From: JABWBR01 sp036741235
GTDB lineage: Bacteria; Bacteroidota; Bacteroidia; Chitinophagales; Saprospiraceae
Assembly: GCA_036741235.1 (NCBI GenBank)
Contig: DAINSQ010000054.1
Location: forward strand, 1 to 27,436
DNA length: 27,436 nt
Reading direction: 5' to 3'
Shown in pieces: positions 1 through 7,545 of this stretch. Every line of letters starts with the position of its first letter. Within the stretch, counting starts at the first letter, position 1. A model generated the notes under the pieces. It was not told the origin of the DNA. It saw only the letters and a program-made list of their open reading frames with translations, and did no database searches. The position numbers and the translations under genes are program-made.

Positions 1-1421
1 TTTTCGCGCCAGTAGGCGGCCACTTCTTTGTCTATTTCGCCGGTCAACTTGTTCCAGATGGGCTTCGGGTAGCCGTCGGCGCCGACCGGGGAGTAGACGG
101 CCTCCCAAATATCCCACTGCTGGCCGGAGCGGCTGTGGTCGCCGAGGGCCAATTCGCGGTAGCAGGTTTCGCGGGTGGTGGCTTGTATGTGGCCCAGGTA
201 ATTGCGGTGGGCGGGGCGCTCTACACGTTTGAATTCGCTCTCGTAGTAGTAGGCGTTTTTATCTTCGTAAATATTAACGAGGCAATACGCCCTGAAGTCG
301 ATGGGGTCGGGGCAGGCGGCGTAGCAGCCATTGTATTCGTCGGGGTAAAAGACTTGTGCTGCGAGGGCTTCCCAGCCGCCGGTGGAGCCGCCGTAAAGAA
401 AACGCGCCCAACCCTGGCCGATGCCGCGGAATTGTTTTTCGATATGAGGGATGAGTTCGTAGGTGATGGCATCGCCGTAAGGGCCAAGGTTGGCCGAGTT
501 GACGGCGTAGGAGTCGTCGTAGTAGGGGTTGGCGTGTTGGATTTCGATGGCGATAACCCGGGGAAAGTCGGGGCCGGTCCATAGTTTGTAAAAGCGGTAA
601 GCTTCCTGCTCCTGGATGTGGTTATAGCAATCGAGCTGAAAGCGCTCGCTGTATACGCAGGGTGTTGAGGTATCGGCCGGCGTAGTGCGCCAGTTGCCGA
701 GGTCGGCGGGGAAATGGCCGTGGAATATGGCAAGCGGGTATTTTACATCGGGGTGCGTATCCCAGCCTTCGGGCAGGAGTACATGGGCGCCGAGGTACAT
801 ATCGCGCCCCCAGAAGTCGCTGAGCAATTTGCTGCGGATGCGAATATGCTTGACGTATTTGCTGTCTTTGGGCGATTCGACAGGTGGAATCTCCTGGTCT
901 AAAACCAGCTCAATTTGATTCGACGCCCCCGGGTCGATGCGCAGTTTGACGGGTTTGCTGTAGAGGTTACCCGGCGCCAGGTTCCACTGCTGGCCCTCGC
1001 CGCGGTCCATGGGCAATTTGACGGTATGACCGTCGGCTCGTTTGAAAGTCTCGTATTTATGCAATAAAACCTGTACGAAGTATTCTCCCGGGGGCACGTC
1101 TTTCAGGTTGGTGAATGGATAACCGAAAGCGCCGGCATCTATTGTGCGCGATTCGCCCGCTTTCCAGTTTTCTACATTGACGCCAAATAAAATTTGCGTA
1201 TTAAGCCCGTCTTCAATTTGAAAACGCGGCTCCTTTTTATCGTTGGTGGCGAGCATCAGCATCAGCCGTCCGTCGAAGGGCTGCTCGCCGGCTTTGTCGG
1301 CGGGGTAGGTTACCGAAAACGACAAAGCTGCGCCGCCGGCGGGATTTTTTTTCCCGCAGGCCGGTCCCAAAAGTGTAATAAAGCCGGCAAAAAAGCAAGA
1401 GAGGAGGGTAGGTGGTTTCAC
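1..1421 (-). CDS. Esterase-like alpha/beta hydrolase, putative lipoprotein (3' end beyond window)
   Basis: An uninterrupted minus-strand frame of 473 codons starts at a GTG (1421) and is still open at the window edge. I chose GTG because an in-frame TGA lies a few codons upstream and AAAGG precedes it. The N-terminus has a short hydrophobic segment ending in LGPAC, so it is probably secreted and perhaps lipid-anchored at Cys22, although the lipobox is not canonical. About residues 30-270 look like a beta-rich N-terminal region. The second part carries YGGSTGGWEA around Ser346, the nucleophile elbow of the putative-esterase (Fes/IroE/esterase D-like, PF00756) alpha/beta hydrolases. The acid and His of the triad are not assigned; the His may lie off the window. 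Substrate unknown. The gene is transcribed divergently from the HEPN-MNT remnant. Confidence 0.72.
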   Translation of the reverse strand, partial: MKPPTLLSCFFAGFITLLGPACGKKNPAGGAALSFSVTYPADKAGEQPFDGRLMLMLATNDKKEPRFQIEDGLNTQILFGVNVENWKAGESRTIDAGAFGYPFTNLKDVPPGEYFVQVLLHKYETFKRADGHTVKLPMDRGEGQQWNLAPGNLYSKPVKLRIDPGASNQIELVLDQEIPPVESPKDSKYVKHIRIRSKLLSDFWGRDMYLGAHVLLPEGWDTHPDVKYPLAIFHGHFPADLGNWRTTPADTSTPCVYSERFQLDCYNHIQEQEAYRFYKLWTGPDFPRVIAIEIQHANPYYDDSYAVNSANLGPYGDAITYELIPHIEKQFRGIGQGWARFLYGGSTGGWEALAAQVFYPDEYNGCYAACPDPIDFRAYCLVNIYEDKNAYYYESEFKRVERPAHRNYLGHIQATTRETCYRELALGDHSRSGQQWDIWEAVYSPVGADGYPKPIWNKLTGEIDKEVAAYWRE

Positions 1422-1437
1422 GGTATGAGCCTTTTTA

Positions 1438-1469
1438 TTGAATCAAATATACTGATTTTCTTAACTTTG
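1438..1469 (+). promoter_or_regulatory. Candidate Bacteroidota promoter before the HEPN remnant / MNT gene
   Basis: TTG at 1438-1440 and TAACTTTG at 1462-1469 are separated by 21 bases, fitting the Bacteroidota -33/-7 pattern. It points into the HEPN remnant and could still drive the downstream MNT gene. It overlaps the opposing -7 box of the esterase gene. Confidence 0.45.
1444..1451 (-). promoter_or_regulatory. Candidate -7 box TATATTTG for the esterase gene
   Basis: On the minus strand TATATTTG matches the Bacteroidota -7 consensus TAnnTTTG and lies 22 bases before the GTG start. No convincing -33 TTG is seen at the usual distance, so this is a weak call. Confidence 0.35.
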
Positions 1470-1473
1470 CTAA

Positions 1474-1666
1474 CTAATCAGGGAGAATGAACAAGCTAGT
1501 TCAGTCGAACAGCTTAGGTTATTAAGTCAAATGAATCAATTTCAGCTAGATAGTCGCTACCCGGATTATAAACTCAACATATATCGCATTGCTACAAAAA
1601 CTTATACCGGCGATTTACTTTTTAGAAATTAAAAAAATTGTAGAATGGTTGCAAAATACCCTGTAG
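1474..1666 (+). pseudogene. HEPN-domain toxin remnant (5'-truncated and frameshifted)
   Basis: The frame from about 1474 reads as the C-terminal part of a HEPN-domain protein (PF05168), including FQLDSRYPDYKLNIYRIAT, the typical 'ARYPDYK...YKIAT' tail. It stops at a TAA (1630-1632). Removing one base of the T5 run at 1619-1623 restores the expected ending LEIKKIVEWLQNTL with a TAG at 1664-1666. The N-terminal two thirds of a normal ~120-130 residue HEPN protein, including the RX4-6H ribonuclease motif, is missing: an in-frame stop lies at 1471-1473 and the only ATG is at 1531. The restored frame overlaps the MNT start by 22 bases, the usual HEPN-MNT arrangement. I infer an inactivated toxin. 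Confidence 0.7.
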
Positions 1667-1962
1667 TAAATATTGTTCATCAATTTGCGGAAGCAGTAAG
1701 GAATCAAGGCGTGCCACTGAAAGAAGTTTATCTCTTTGGATCATATGCCCGGGGCGAACAGCATGACTTATCAGATATTGATGTGGCGCTTGTGTCAGAC
1801 GACTTCATGGGGGTTAGTTTCGAAGACGTCAAGCGTTTTATTGATGTTACTATTCAAAAGCCATATATGTATTTTGAAATTCACACATTTAATACCGCTG
1901 ATTTTGAAGATACCAATCCGCTTGCGCATGAAATCATTAAAACAGGAATAAAAGTGATATGA
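1645..1962 (+). CDS. MNT-type nucleotidyltransferase (HEPN-MNT antitoxin partner)
   Basis: This 105-residue protein carries the minimal nucleotidyltransferase signature: G32-S33 in LFGSYARGE, then D44-I-D46 in LSDIDVALV, the metal-binding pair of PF01909. Known MntA-type antitoxins use this fold to AMPylate a tyrosine of the HEPN toxin and so silence it. The start overlaps the end of the HEPN remnant, and the stop overlaps the next gene in an ATGA. The protein looks full length and its key residues are present, so the antitoxin appears intact although its toxin is broken. The coding sequence looks more AT-rich than its neighbours, which fits horizontal acquisition. It may be a solitary survivor or act on an HEPN protein encoded elsewhere. 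Confidence 0.85.
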   Translation: MVAKYPVVNIVHQFAEAVRNQGVPLKEVYLFGSYARGEQHDLSDIDVALVSDDFMGVSFEDVKRFIDVTIQKPYMYFEIHTFNTADFEDTNPLAHEIIKTGIKVI

Positions 1963-2636
1963 CATCCATTTTTCACCTGTCGGCCAGACTGCAAGATTCT
2001 GTTCGATTGTTAGCCATGCTCCTCGTAATCTCATTAGTAGGCTGCAATACAACAAAAAAAGTATCTGTGGAGGGCGCCGACCTGGAGCGCCTGGCAGGCT
2101 TAATGACCGGCGCTTTCAACTCAGCTGAACAAGCGCGGCAGGACAGCGCTTTTTTTGACGTATCGCTGCACATGACGCCGATTTGGCCGCAGCGCAATAC
2201 GGCCGCTGCCGGTTATTGGCTGTACATTGAGCAAGCCATGACCGCTCGGCTTGAGCAGCCGTATCGCCAGCGCATTTACAGGGTAGAGCAGGTTGACGCC
2301 CAAACTTTTAAAAGCAACGTCTACCTCATACCCGAGGAAAAAAAGTTCATCGGCGCCTGGCGGGATATTGCCCGTTTTGAGGCGCTTTCGCCCGAACAAT
2401 TGGAACTCAAAGAAGGCTGCGCCGTTTTTCTCACAAAAAACAAAGACGGCAGTTACAGCGGCAGCACGATGGGAAAAGGTTGCGAAAGCAACTTGCGCGG
2501 CGCCAGTTACGCCACCTCGGAAGTGCGCATTGACGGCAAGGGCATTCAGAGTTGGGACCGCGGTTTCGACAGCAAAGACCAGCAAGTGTGGGGCGCTGTC
2601 AAGGGAGGTTATATCTTTAACCGGGTTAACCGTTAA
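1959..2636 (+). CDS. CpcT/CpeT-family (chromophore lyase-like) lipoprotein
   Basis: The 225-residue product begins with a basic, hydrophobic signal ending in the lipobox LVGC (Cys29), so it should be a periplasmic or outer-membrane lipoprotein. The body matches the CpcT/CpeT family (PF06206): LAGLMTGAFNSAEQA near the start, GYWLYIEQA (85-93), PYRQRIYRV (101-109), ASYATSEVRI (182-191), then WDRGFD and VWGAVKGGYIF near the end. In cyanobacteria the family attaches bilins to phycobiliproteins. Here there is no sign of phycobiliproteins, and a lipoprotein anchor is unlike the cytosolic lyases, so it more likely binds another small hydrophobic ligand (inference). The ATG at 1959 overlaps the MNT stop. 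The SpoIIM-like gene follows after 11 bases, so it may head the MoxR operon. Confidence 0.82.
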   Translation: MTSIFHLSARLQDSVRLLAMLLVISLVGCNTTKKVSVEGADLERLAGLMTGAFNSAEQARQDSAFFDVSLHMTPIWPQRNTAAAGYWLYIEQAMTARLEQPYRQRIYRVEQVDAQTFKSNVYLIPEEKKFIGAWRDIARFEALSPEQLELKEGCAVFLTKNKDGSYSGSTMGKGCESNLRGASYATSEVRIDGKGIQSWDRGFDSKDQQVWGAVKGGYIFNRVNR

Positions 2637-2647
2637 GCAGCAACATT

Positions 2648-4519
2648 ATGCGCGAAACGAACTTCATAGAGCAAAACCAGTCCAAGTGGAAAGAACTCGA
2701 AAGGGTATTAGACAGCCCTTTCAAAGATCCCGATCAGCTCAACGATTTGTTCATTCAGGTTACTGACGACCTGTCGCATTCCCGCACTTTTTACGCCAAT
2801 CGCTCGGTGAGAGTATATCTCAACGGGTTGGCTCAGCGCATTTTTCTGAGTATATACCGGAATCGCAAATCGCAGCGCCACCGGTTGATCACTTTTTGGA
2901 CCGACGAGCTGCCTCACCTCGTGTACGAGTCGCGCCATGCATTTCGCCTGTCGTTTTTTGTTTTTATGTTGTCTTTTGGCATCGGTATGTTATCGTGTGC
3001 CATGGATCCCGATTTTGCGACTGTGATACTTGGCGACGACTATGTGCGGATGACCGAAGAAAATATTCGTTCGGGCGACCCCATGCGCGTTTACAAGCAG
3101 AAGGGCGAATTCGGCATGACGCTGGGCATAACCGTCAACAACCTGTATGTATCCTTTCTCACCTACGCACTTGGCGTCTTTTTTTCAATAGGCAGTATTG
3201 CTTTGTTGCTCTACAACGGCGTAATGGTAGGCGCCTTTCAGTTTTTCTTTATCGAACGGGGCTTGTTTTGGGAGTCTTTTCTCACCTTGTGGATGCACGG
3301 CACGCTGGAGATATCGGCCATCATCATAGCGGGGGCGGCAGGGATTACAATGGGCCAGGGATTATTGTTTCCCGGCACTTACACTCGTATGCAGGCCTTT
3401 CAGCGCTCGGCGCGGCGGGGAATCAAGATTATGGCAGGCATTATGCCCTTGTTTATCATGGCCGGCTTTATTGAAGGTTATCTAACGCGGCACACAGGGT
3501 TACCCGATCTGGCGCGCGGTTTTTTTATTGCCGTATGTCTGTTGGTGGTACTGGTTTATTTCGTGTGGTATCCCTGGATCAAATCGCGCATCGGTTTTGA
3601 GGCGCCGATCCGCGATGCGCGATTACCGCCCGATGCGTTGATGCACCTGAATTTTTCGCTGATCAAATCGTCGGGAGAAATTTTGGCCGACGCCTTTTTA
3701 TTGTTAAAAAAGCGAATGGGCAAATTGCTGCCGCTGAGTCTGGTTTTGCCGCTTGCATTTACGCTGGTTGTATTTGGCGCGTCGGGTAAATCGCCCGCAG
3801 AAGTCTTTTATTTTCAGAACAATGCATTGTATGCCATTTATCAGTTGGGGCAATTTTTCTCGAATGCTAATGCGTCGCTCGCGCCGTTGATGACCTGGAT
3901 AGTGTTGACGCTGGTTGCTTACGGCGTATTTTTGGGTGTCCTGCGCGAAGAAAATATCCCCACATCGGATCGCAATCCTCGTTTGAAAGCGCTATTGATC
4001 TGTGGACTGGGGGCCGCCCTGCTTGAAGGTATTTTATACACCAATAATGGATATACGATAATACTGGTATGGGGTATTTTCCCCGTTATCATGTTGTGGA
4101 TGTATGCGGCATTTCGCGAAAAACGCTCCATTGCGGCATCGGTCCCGCGGTTGTTTACATTAATACGGGGACAGTATTTTCGGACCTTCGGGTTGATTTC
4201 GCTTATGCTGATTTTAGGCCTGTTATTACTAACTTTGCTCAATACCGGCGTAGGCTGGTTATTCTTCAGCACCCTCAGCTGGGTGCTCAATTTTGAGCAA
4301 AGTACCATGGATCAGATCGAAATTGTCGTTCTTACGTATATTTACATTTTTCTAATATCCTGGATGGCGGCGCTGTTATACGCCGGAATGGCTTTGCAAT
4401 ATTACACGCTGAAAGAAATAAACGAAGCGGCGGATTTGAAAGCGCGCATTGCCCGCCTGGGCGCTACTACGCGCCTGCGCGGCATGGAGCGCGAGAGTAT
4501 TTCACCAAAAACGACATGA
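2648..4519 (+). CDS. SpoIIM-like integral membrane protein, extended two-part form
   Basis: The 623-residue protein has two regions. Residues 1-315 are a SpoIIM/DUF95 domain: a soluble N-terminus (LNDLFIQVTDDLSHSRTFY), a membrane segment at about 101-118, several more after 165, and the family HGxxE signature in WMHGTLEIS (216-224). Residues 320-600 add a second multi-helix part with about six further membrane segments (around 365-377, 400-425, 435-450, 460-485, 510-540, 560-585). Typical SpoIIM-like proteins of this operon are a little over 300 residues, so this looks like a fusion with a second membrane protein. The name comes from Bacillus; no sporulation is implied. It probably forms the membrane part of the MoxR/DUF58 system. 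Its stop overlaps the next start in an ATGA. Confidence 0.82.
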   Translation: MRETNFIEQNQSKWKELERVLDSPFKDPDQLNDLFIQVTDDLSHSRTFYANRSVRVYLNGLAQRIFLSIYRNRKSQRHRLITFWTDELPHLVYESRHAFRLSFFVFMLSFGIGMLSCAMDPDFATVILGDDYVRMTEENIRSGDPMRVYKQKGEFGMTLGITVNNLYVSFLTYALGVFFSIGSIALLLYNGVMVGAFQFFFIERGLFWESFLTLWMHGTLEISAIIIAGAAGITMGQGLLFPGTYTRMQAFQRSARRGIKIMAGIMPLFIMAGFIEGYLTRHTGLPDLARGFFIAVCLLVVLVYFVWYPWIKSRIGFEAPIRDARLPPDALMHLNFSLIKSSGEILADAFLLLKKRMGKLLPLSLVLPLAFTLVVFGASGKSPAEVFYFQNNALYAIYQLGQFFSNANASLAPLMTWIVLTLVAYGVFLGVLREENIPTSDRNPRLKALLICGLGAALLEGILYTNNGYTIILVWGIFPVIMLWMYAAFREKRSIAASVPRLFTLIRGQYFRTFGLISLMLILGLLLLTLLNTGVGWLFFSTLSWVLNFEQSTMDQIEIVVLTYIYIFLISWMAALLYAGMALQYYTLKEINEAADLKARIARLGATTRLRGMERESISPKTT

Positions 4520-5256
4520 CGGCGCACACGGGCAAAAACATGAGGGCAATAAAACTAGTAGCGGCAATACTGATTGTGTTGTCAAGCGGCAGGCATGTAT
4601 TTGCCCAGCGCCCCGTTTCCGGCCAGGAGGAATACGAGTCGACATCCATTGAAAATCGGGGGTTTGAGGAGCGTGATTGGAAGAAGGCCGTTGCCGGGTT
4701 GGATTACAACAAGGACGTAAAACCTGCCAGGAAGCGGTCGTTGCCTGGCCCAGGCTCGTGGGGTATTGACCGGGAGGCGGCCAAAGTGCTGATTATCCTG
4801 CTGGGCGCTGTTGCGCTGGCTTTTGTGTTGTATCATTTTTTTGGAAAAGTAAAAAGGCCCGCTAATAAGCGTGTAGACACCCTGAATAGCAATGTATTCG
4901 ACACTGATAAGCTGGAAGATGAATTAATGGACGCTCCATTTGAAAGTTATATTCAGCAGGCCGTACAGCAGGGGCAATTCACGCTGGCAATCCGGCTTCA
5001 TTATCTTTGGGCGCTGCAAACCCTGGCCCGCGGCCAATTTATTCAATGGAAAAAAGACAAAACCAATAACGCATTGCTGGCCGAGTTGCAATCCACAAAT
5101 TTGTCTGCGCCTTTTTCACAGGCAACGGCTTTGTATGAATGGGTATGGTATGGCGATCAGGTTGTAACTCCACAAAACTACGAGGCATACGCCCGTTTAT
5201 TTGCACCGCTCACCGTTGAGCTGGCGGCATCACCCGGTAAATCCGCCGCCCGATGA
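4516..5256 (+). CDS. DUF4129-domain membrane protein of the MoxR operon
   Basis: The 246-residue protein has a likely signal segment (AIKLVAAILIVLSSG), a charged periplasmic linker, one membrane helix at about 89-109, and a C-terminal cytoplasmic domain. That domain contains FTLAIRLHYLWALQTL and then FIQWKKDKTNNALLAEL, the DUF4129 pattern. Members sit beside MoxR and DUF58 genes in Bacteroidota and have no known enzyme activity. Two starts are possible: ATG 4516, overlapping the previous stop, and ATG 4540, which places the signal segment at the very N-terminus. The 3' end overlaps the next gene by four bases (ATGA), consistent with translational coupling. Confidence 0.85.
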   Translation: MTAHTGKNMRAIKLVAAILIVLSSGRHVFAQRPVSGQEEYESTSIENRGFEERDWKKAVAGLDYNKDVKPARKRSLPGPGSWGIDREAAKVLIILLGAVALAFVLYHFFGKVKRPANKRVDTLNSNVFDTDKLEDELMDAPFESYIQQAVQQGQFTLAIRLHYLWALQTLARGQFIQWKKDKTNNALLAELQSTNLSAPFSQATALYEWVWYGDQVVTPQNYEAYARLFAPLTVELAASPGKSAAR

Positions 5257-6509
5257 CCAACAAAAGATTCTTGTATATCGCCATTGTGTTGATGATCGGC
5301 CTGGTCTTTCTCATCCTGGTACTCAGGCCGCAAAAGGGATTCAACTGGCGCGAAAATTACAAACAAACGAGTAAAGACCCCTATGGCGCGCAGGTAATGG
5401 CCGAATTGCTCAAAAAACGGGCGGGCGCGGGCGACTTTCACATCCTGCAAGACAGCCTCACCGCCTCATTGCCCCTCGACCTGGAGCAACCGGCCGGCTA
5501 TGTTTTTGTGGGGCCGGCTATGTTTTTGTCAGAGGGAGACCTGCTGCATTTGCTCGACTTTGCGGAGCGGGGCGGACATGTGTTTTTATCTAGCAAGGTT
5601 GCGCCATATCAATTGATCTCCGAATTTTACGATATGGATTGCGATAGCATGGAATGGATTGGCTACAGTTATACCGGCGATACCGTGGCGCAACTCAGGC
5701 TTACGCATCCGGATCTTAAGGGCGCTCTGTTTGATTTATCCTATGTAAACAGAAATGAGATCGATTTTTACCCCTGGAATTATATCGATGATACTTTTTT
5801 TTGCGAAGAAGCGGGTTGGGCGAAATTGGGACTGCTAAACGACTCGGTTGTCAATTTTGCGCGAATACCCTTTGAAAAGGGGTTCATCTACCTGCACACT
5901 ACTCCGCTGGCGTTTTCCAACTATCAATTGTGCAAAAAAGAAGGCTGGGAATATGCTTCCGCCGTCTTTTCGCATTTGCCAGACGGGCCCATATACTGGG
6001 ATGAAAACAGCAAAGTACCCGAAATGGCTGCGCAACTGCCGCCCAATAGCCGTCGGCTCAGTCGCCAGGGCGCCTTGCAGTACATACTGTCGCAGCCCTC
6101 GCTTACCTGGGCCTGGTATCTGCTGGTTTTGGCTGCGGTGTTATTCCTCTTGTTCCGCGGCAGGCGGCGCCAACGGATCATCCCCGTATTGGCCAAAAAC
6201 AAAAACACGTCGCTCGAATTTGTGCAAATCATGGGGCGGTTGTACTTCTTGCAAAACAATCACCGCAAATTGGCGCTGCAAATGCTCAAGTTGTTTTTTC
6301 AGCATGCGCGCGAGCGGTATAACTTGCAAAGCCGCGATATTGACGACGCATTTGTTGCCCGGTTGAAGGCCCGTTCGGAGGTCAACCCTGATATTATTGA
6401 CAAAATTGTCATCTTAAACCGCAATATCACAAATTCGCAGTTTATGTCGGCCAATACCCTCATTGACCTCAACAAACACATCGACCATTTTTATAAAAAT
6501 TGCAAATAA
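5253..6509 (+). CDS. DUF4350-domain membrane protein of the MoxR operon
   Basis: The 418-residue protein has an N-terminal membrane helix (about 7-24) and then a large extracytoplasmic domain. Its start, FNWRENYKQTSKDPYGAQVM, and the YVFVGPAMFLSEGDLLHLL segment (83-101) are typical of DUF4350. A second membrane helix (about 284-302) is followed by a basic stretch and a cytoplasmic tail of some 115 residues (FVQIMGRLYFLQNNHRKLA). DUF4350 proteins resemble the GATase-like domains of gliding and periplasmic proteins, but no catalytic residues are evident. An 18-base sequence is repeated in tandem at 5492-5529 in two different reading frames. The gene overlaps the DUF4129 gene upstream, and MoxR starts 3 bases downstream. 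Confidence 0.85.
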   Translation: MTNKRFLYIAIVLMIGLVFLILVLRPQKGFNWRENYKQTSKDPYGAQVMAELLKKRAGAGDFHILQDSLTASLPLDLEQPAGYVFVGPAMFLSEGDLLHLLDFAERGGHVFLSSKVAPYQLISEFYDMDCDSMEWIGYSYTGDTVAQLRLTHPDLKGALFDLSYVNRNEIDFYPWNYIDDTFFCEEAGWAKLGLLNDSVVNFARIPFEKGFIYLHTTPLAFSNYQLCKKEGWEYASAVFSHLPDGPIYWDENSKVPEMAAQLPPNSRRLSRQGALQYILSQPSLTWAWYLLVLAAVLFLLFRGRRRQRIIPVLAKNKNTSLEFVQIMGRLYFLQNNHRKLALQMLKLFFQHARERYNLQSRDIDDAFVARLKARSEVNPDIIDKIVILNRNITNSQFMSANTLIDLNKHIDHFYKNCK

Positions 6510-6512
6510 GAT

Positions 6513-7541
6513 ATGCTCAACGAAGAACTAGACAACGAACAGGCGCTTCCCCAGGAGTCTCAAACGCCGGCGCCGGAAAGCCAACCCCGCCTCGATTTGA
6601 TGCGCATCAAAGTGGCCGTTGATCGCGTAAAAGAAGAGCTGCGCAAAGTCATCATCGGGCAGGATACCCTCATGGACTTGCTGCTGGCGGGAATATTCAG
6701 CGGCGGCCACGTGTTGGTAGAAGGCGTGCCCGGCATAGCTAAAACGCTGACGGCCAAATTGCTGGCCAAAACGCTCAACGTGGGATTCTCGCGTATCCAG
6801 TTTACGCCCGATTTGATGCCCAGCGACGTATTGGGCACCACGGTCTTTAACCTCCAAAACTCGAGTTTTCACTTCAATGCCGGGCCTATATTTTCAAATG
6901 TAGTGCTTATTGACGAGATCAACAGATCGCCCGCCAAAACTCAGTCAGCGCTGTTTGAAGTCATGGAGGAATATCAGGTTACCGTTGATGGCAAGACCTA
7001 TCCCATGGCATTTCCCTTTTTTGTGATAGCCACCCAAAACCCCATCGAGCAGGAAGGCACCTACAAATTGCCCGAGGCGCAACTCGACCGTTTTTTGATG
7101 AAAATCATCATCGATTACCCGGGGTTGGAGGAGGAAAAAGCTATTTTGCGGCGTTTCAGCAAAGATTTCAAGCTCGACAAACGCCAGGAGATCAATGCAG
7201 TGCTCAGTACCGACGATATCAGGGCTTGTCAGGCTTTGATTGAACAAGTATACATTCGCGAAGAATTGCTGGACTACATCGCCGCCATAGTGCACGATAC
7301 GCGCAACAATGGCGACTTATTCCTGGGGGCTTCGCCGCGGGCGTCGCTGGCCGTCATGAAAACCGCCAAGGCGATAGCGGCCATGAACGGACGCGACTTT
7401 GTGACGCCCGACGATATCCGCTTTGTTGCGTATCCGGTGCTCAACCACCGCGTCATACTCATGCCCGAACGGGAAATGGAGGGGTACGCTACCAAAGACG
7501 TGATTAACGATATTATTCAAAAAATAGAAGTGCCGCGATAA
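6513..7541 (+). CDS. MoxR-family AAA+ ATPase
   Basis: The 342-residue cytoplasmic AAA+ ATPase has all key motifs: Walker A GVPGIAKT (71-78), Walker B VVLIDEI (130-136), sensor 1 in IATQNP (172-177), and LPEAQLDRF (187-195), typical of MoxR. The C-terminal lid carries GASPRASLAVMKTAKA. MoxR proteins act as chaperones that remodel or load cofactors into partner complexes, commonly together with DUF58 or VWA proteins. A poorly conserved, Gln/Pro/Glu-rich N-terminus of about 28 residues precedes the domain. It sits 3 bases after the DUF4350 gene and 4 bases before the DUF58 gene, so co-translation in one operon is very likely. Confidence 0.95.
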   Translation: MLNEELDNEQALPQESQTPAPESQPRLDLMRIKVAVDRVKEELRKVIIGQDTLMDLLLAGIFSGGHVLVEGVPGIAKTLTAKLLAKTLNVGFSRIQFTPDLMPSDVLGTTVFNLQNSSFHFNAGPIFSNVVLIDEINRSPAKTQSALFEVMEEYQVTVDGKTYPMAFPFFVIATQNPIEQEGTYKLPEAQLDRFLMKIIIDYPGLEEEKAILRRFSKDFKLDKRQEINAVLSTDDIRACQALIEQVYIREELLDYIAAIVHDTRNNGDLFLGASPRASLAVMKTAKAIAAMNGRDFVTPDDIRFVAYPVLNHRVILMPEREMEGYATKDVINDIIQKIEVPR

Positions 7542-7545
7542 GCCC

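Noticed and set aside
221..733. Open frames on both strands over 135-918
   Set aside because: They overlap the long GTG-started esterase-like frame, which carries the nucleophile-elbow motif and is continuous from 1421 to the window edge.
1959..2636. Evidence for a cyanobacterial or phycobilin-using organism
   Set aside because: A single lipoprotein homologue of CpcT/CpeT is not enough. All other genes are of Bacteroidota type.
2648..4519. Sporulation gene
   Set aside because: The SpoIIM/DUF95 name is inherited from Bacillus. The MoxR-operon setting is the usual one in non-sporulating Bacteroidota.
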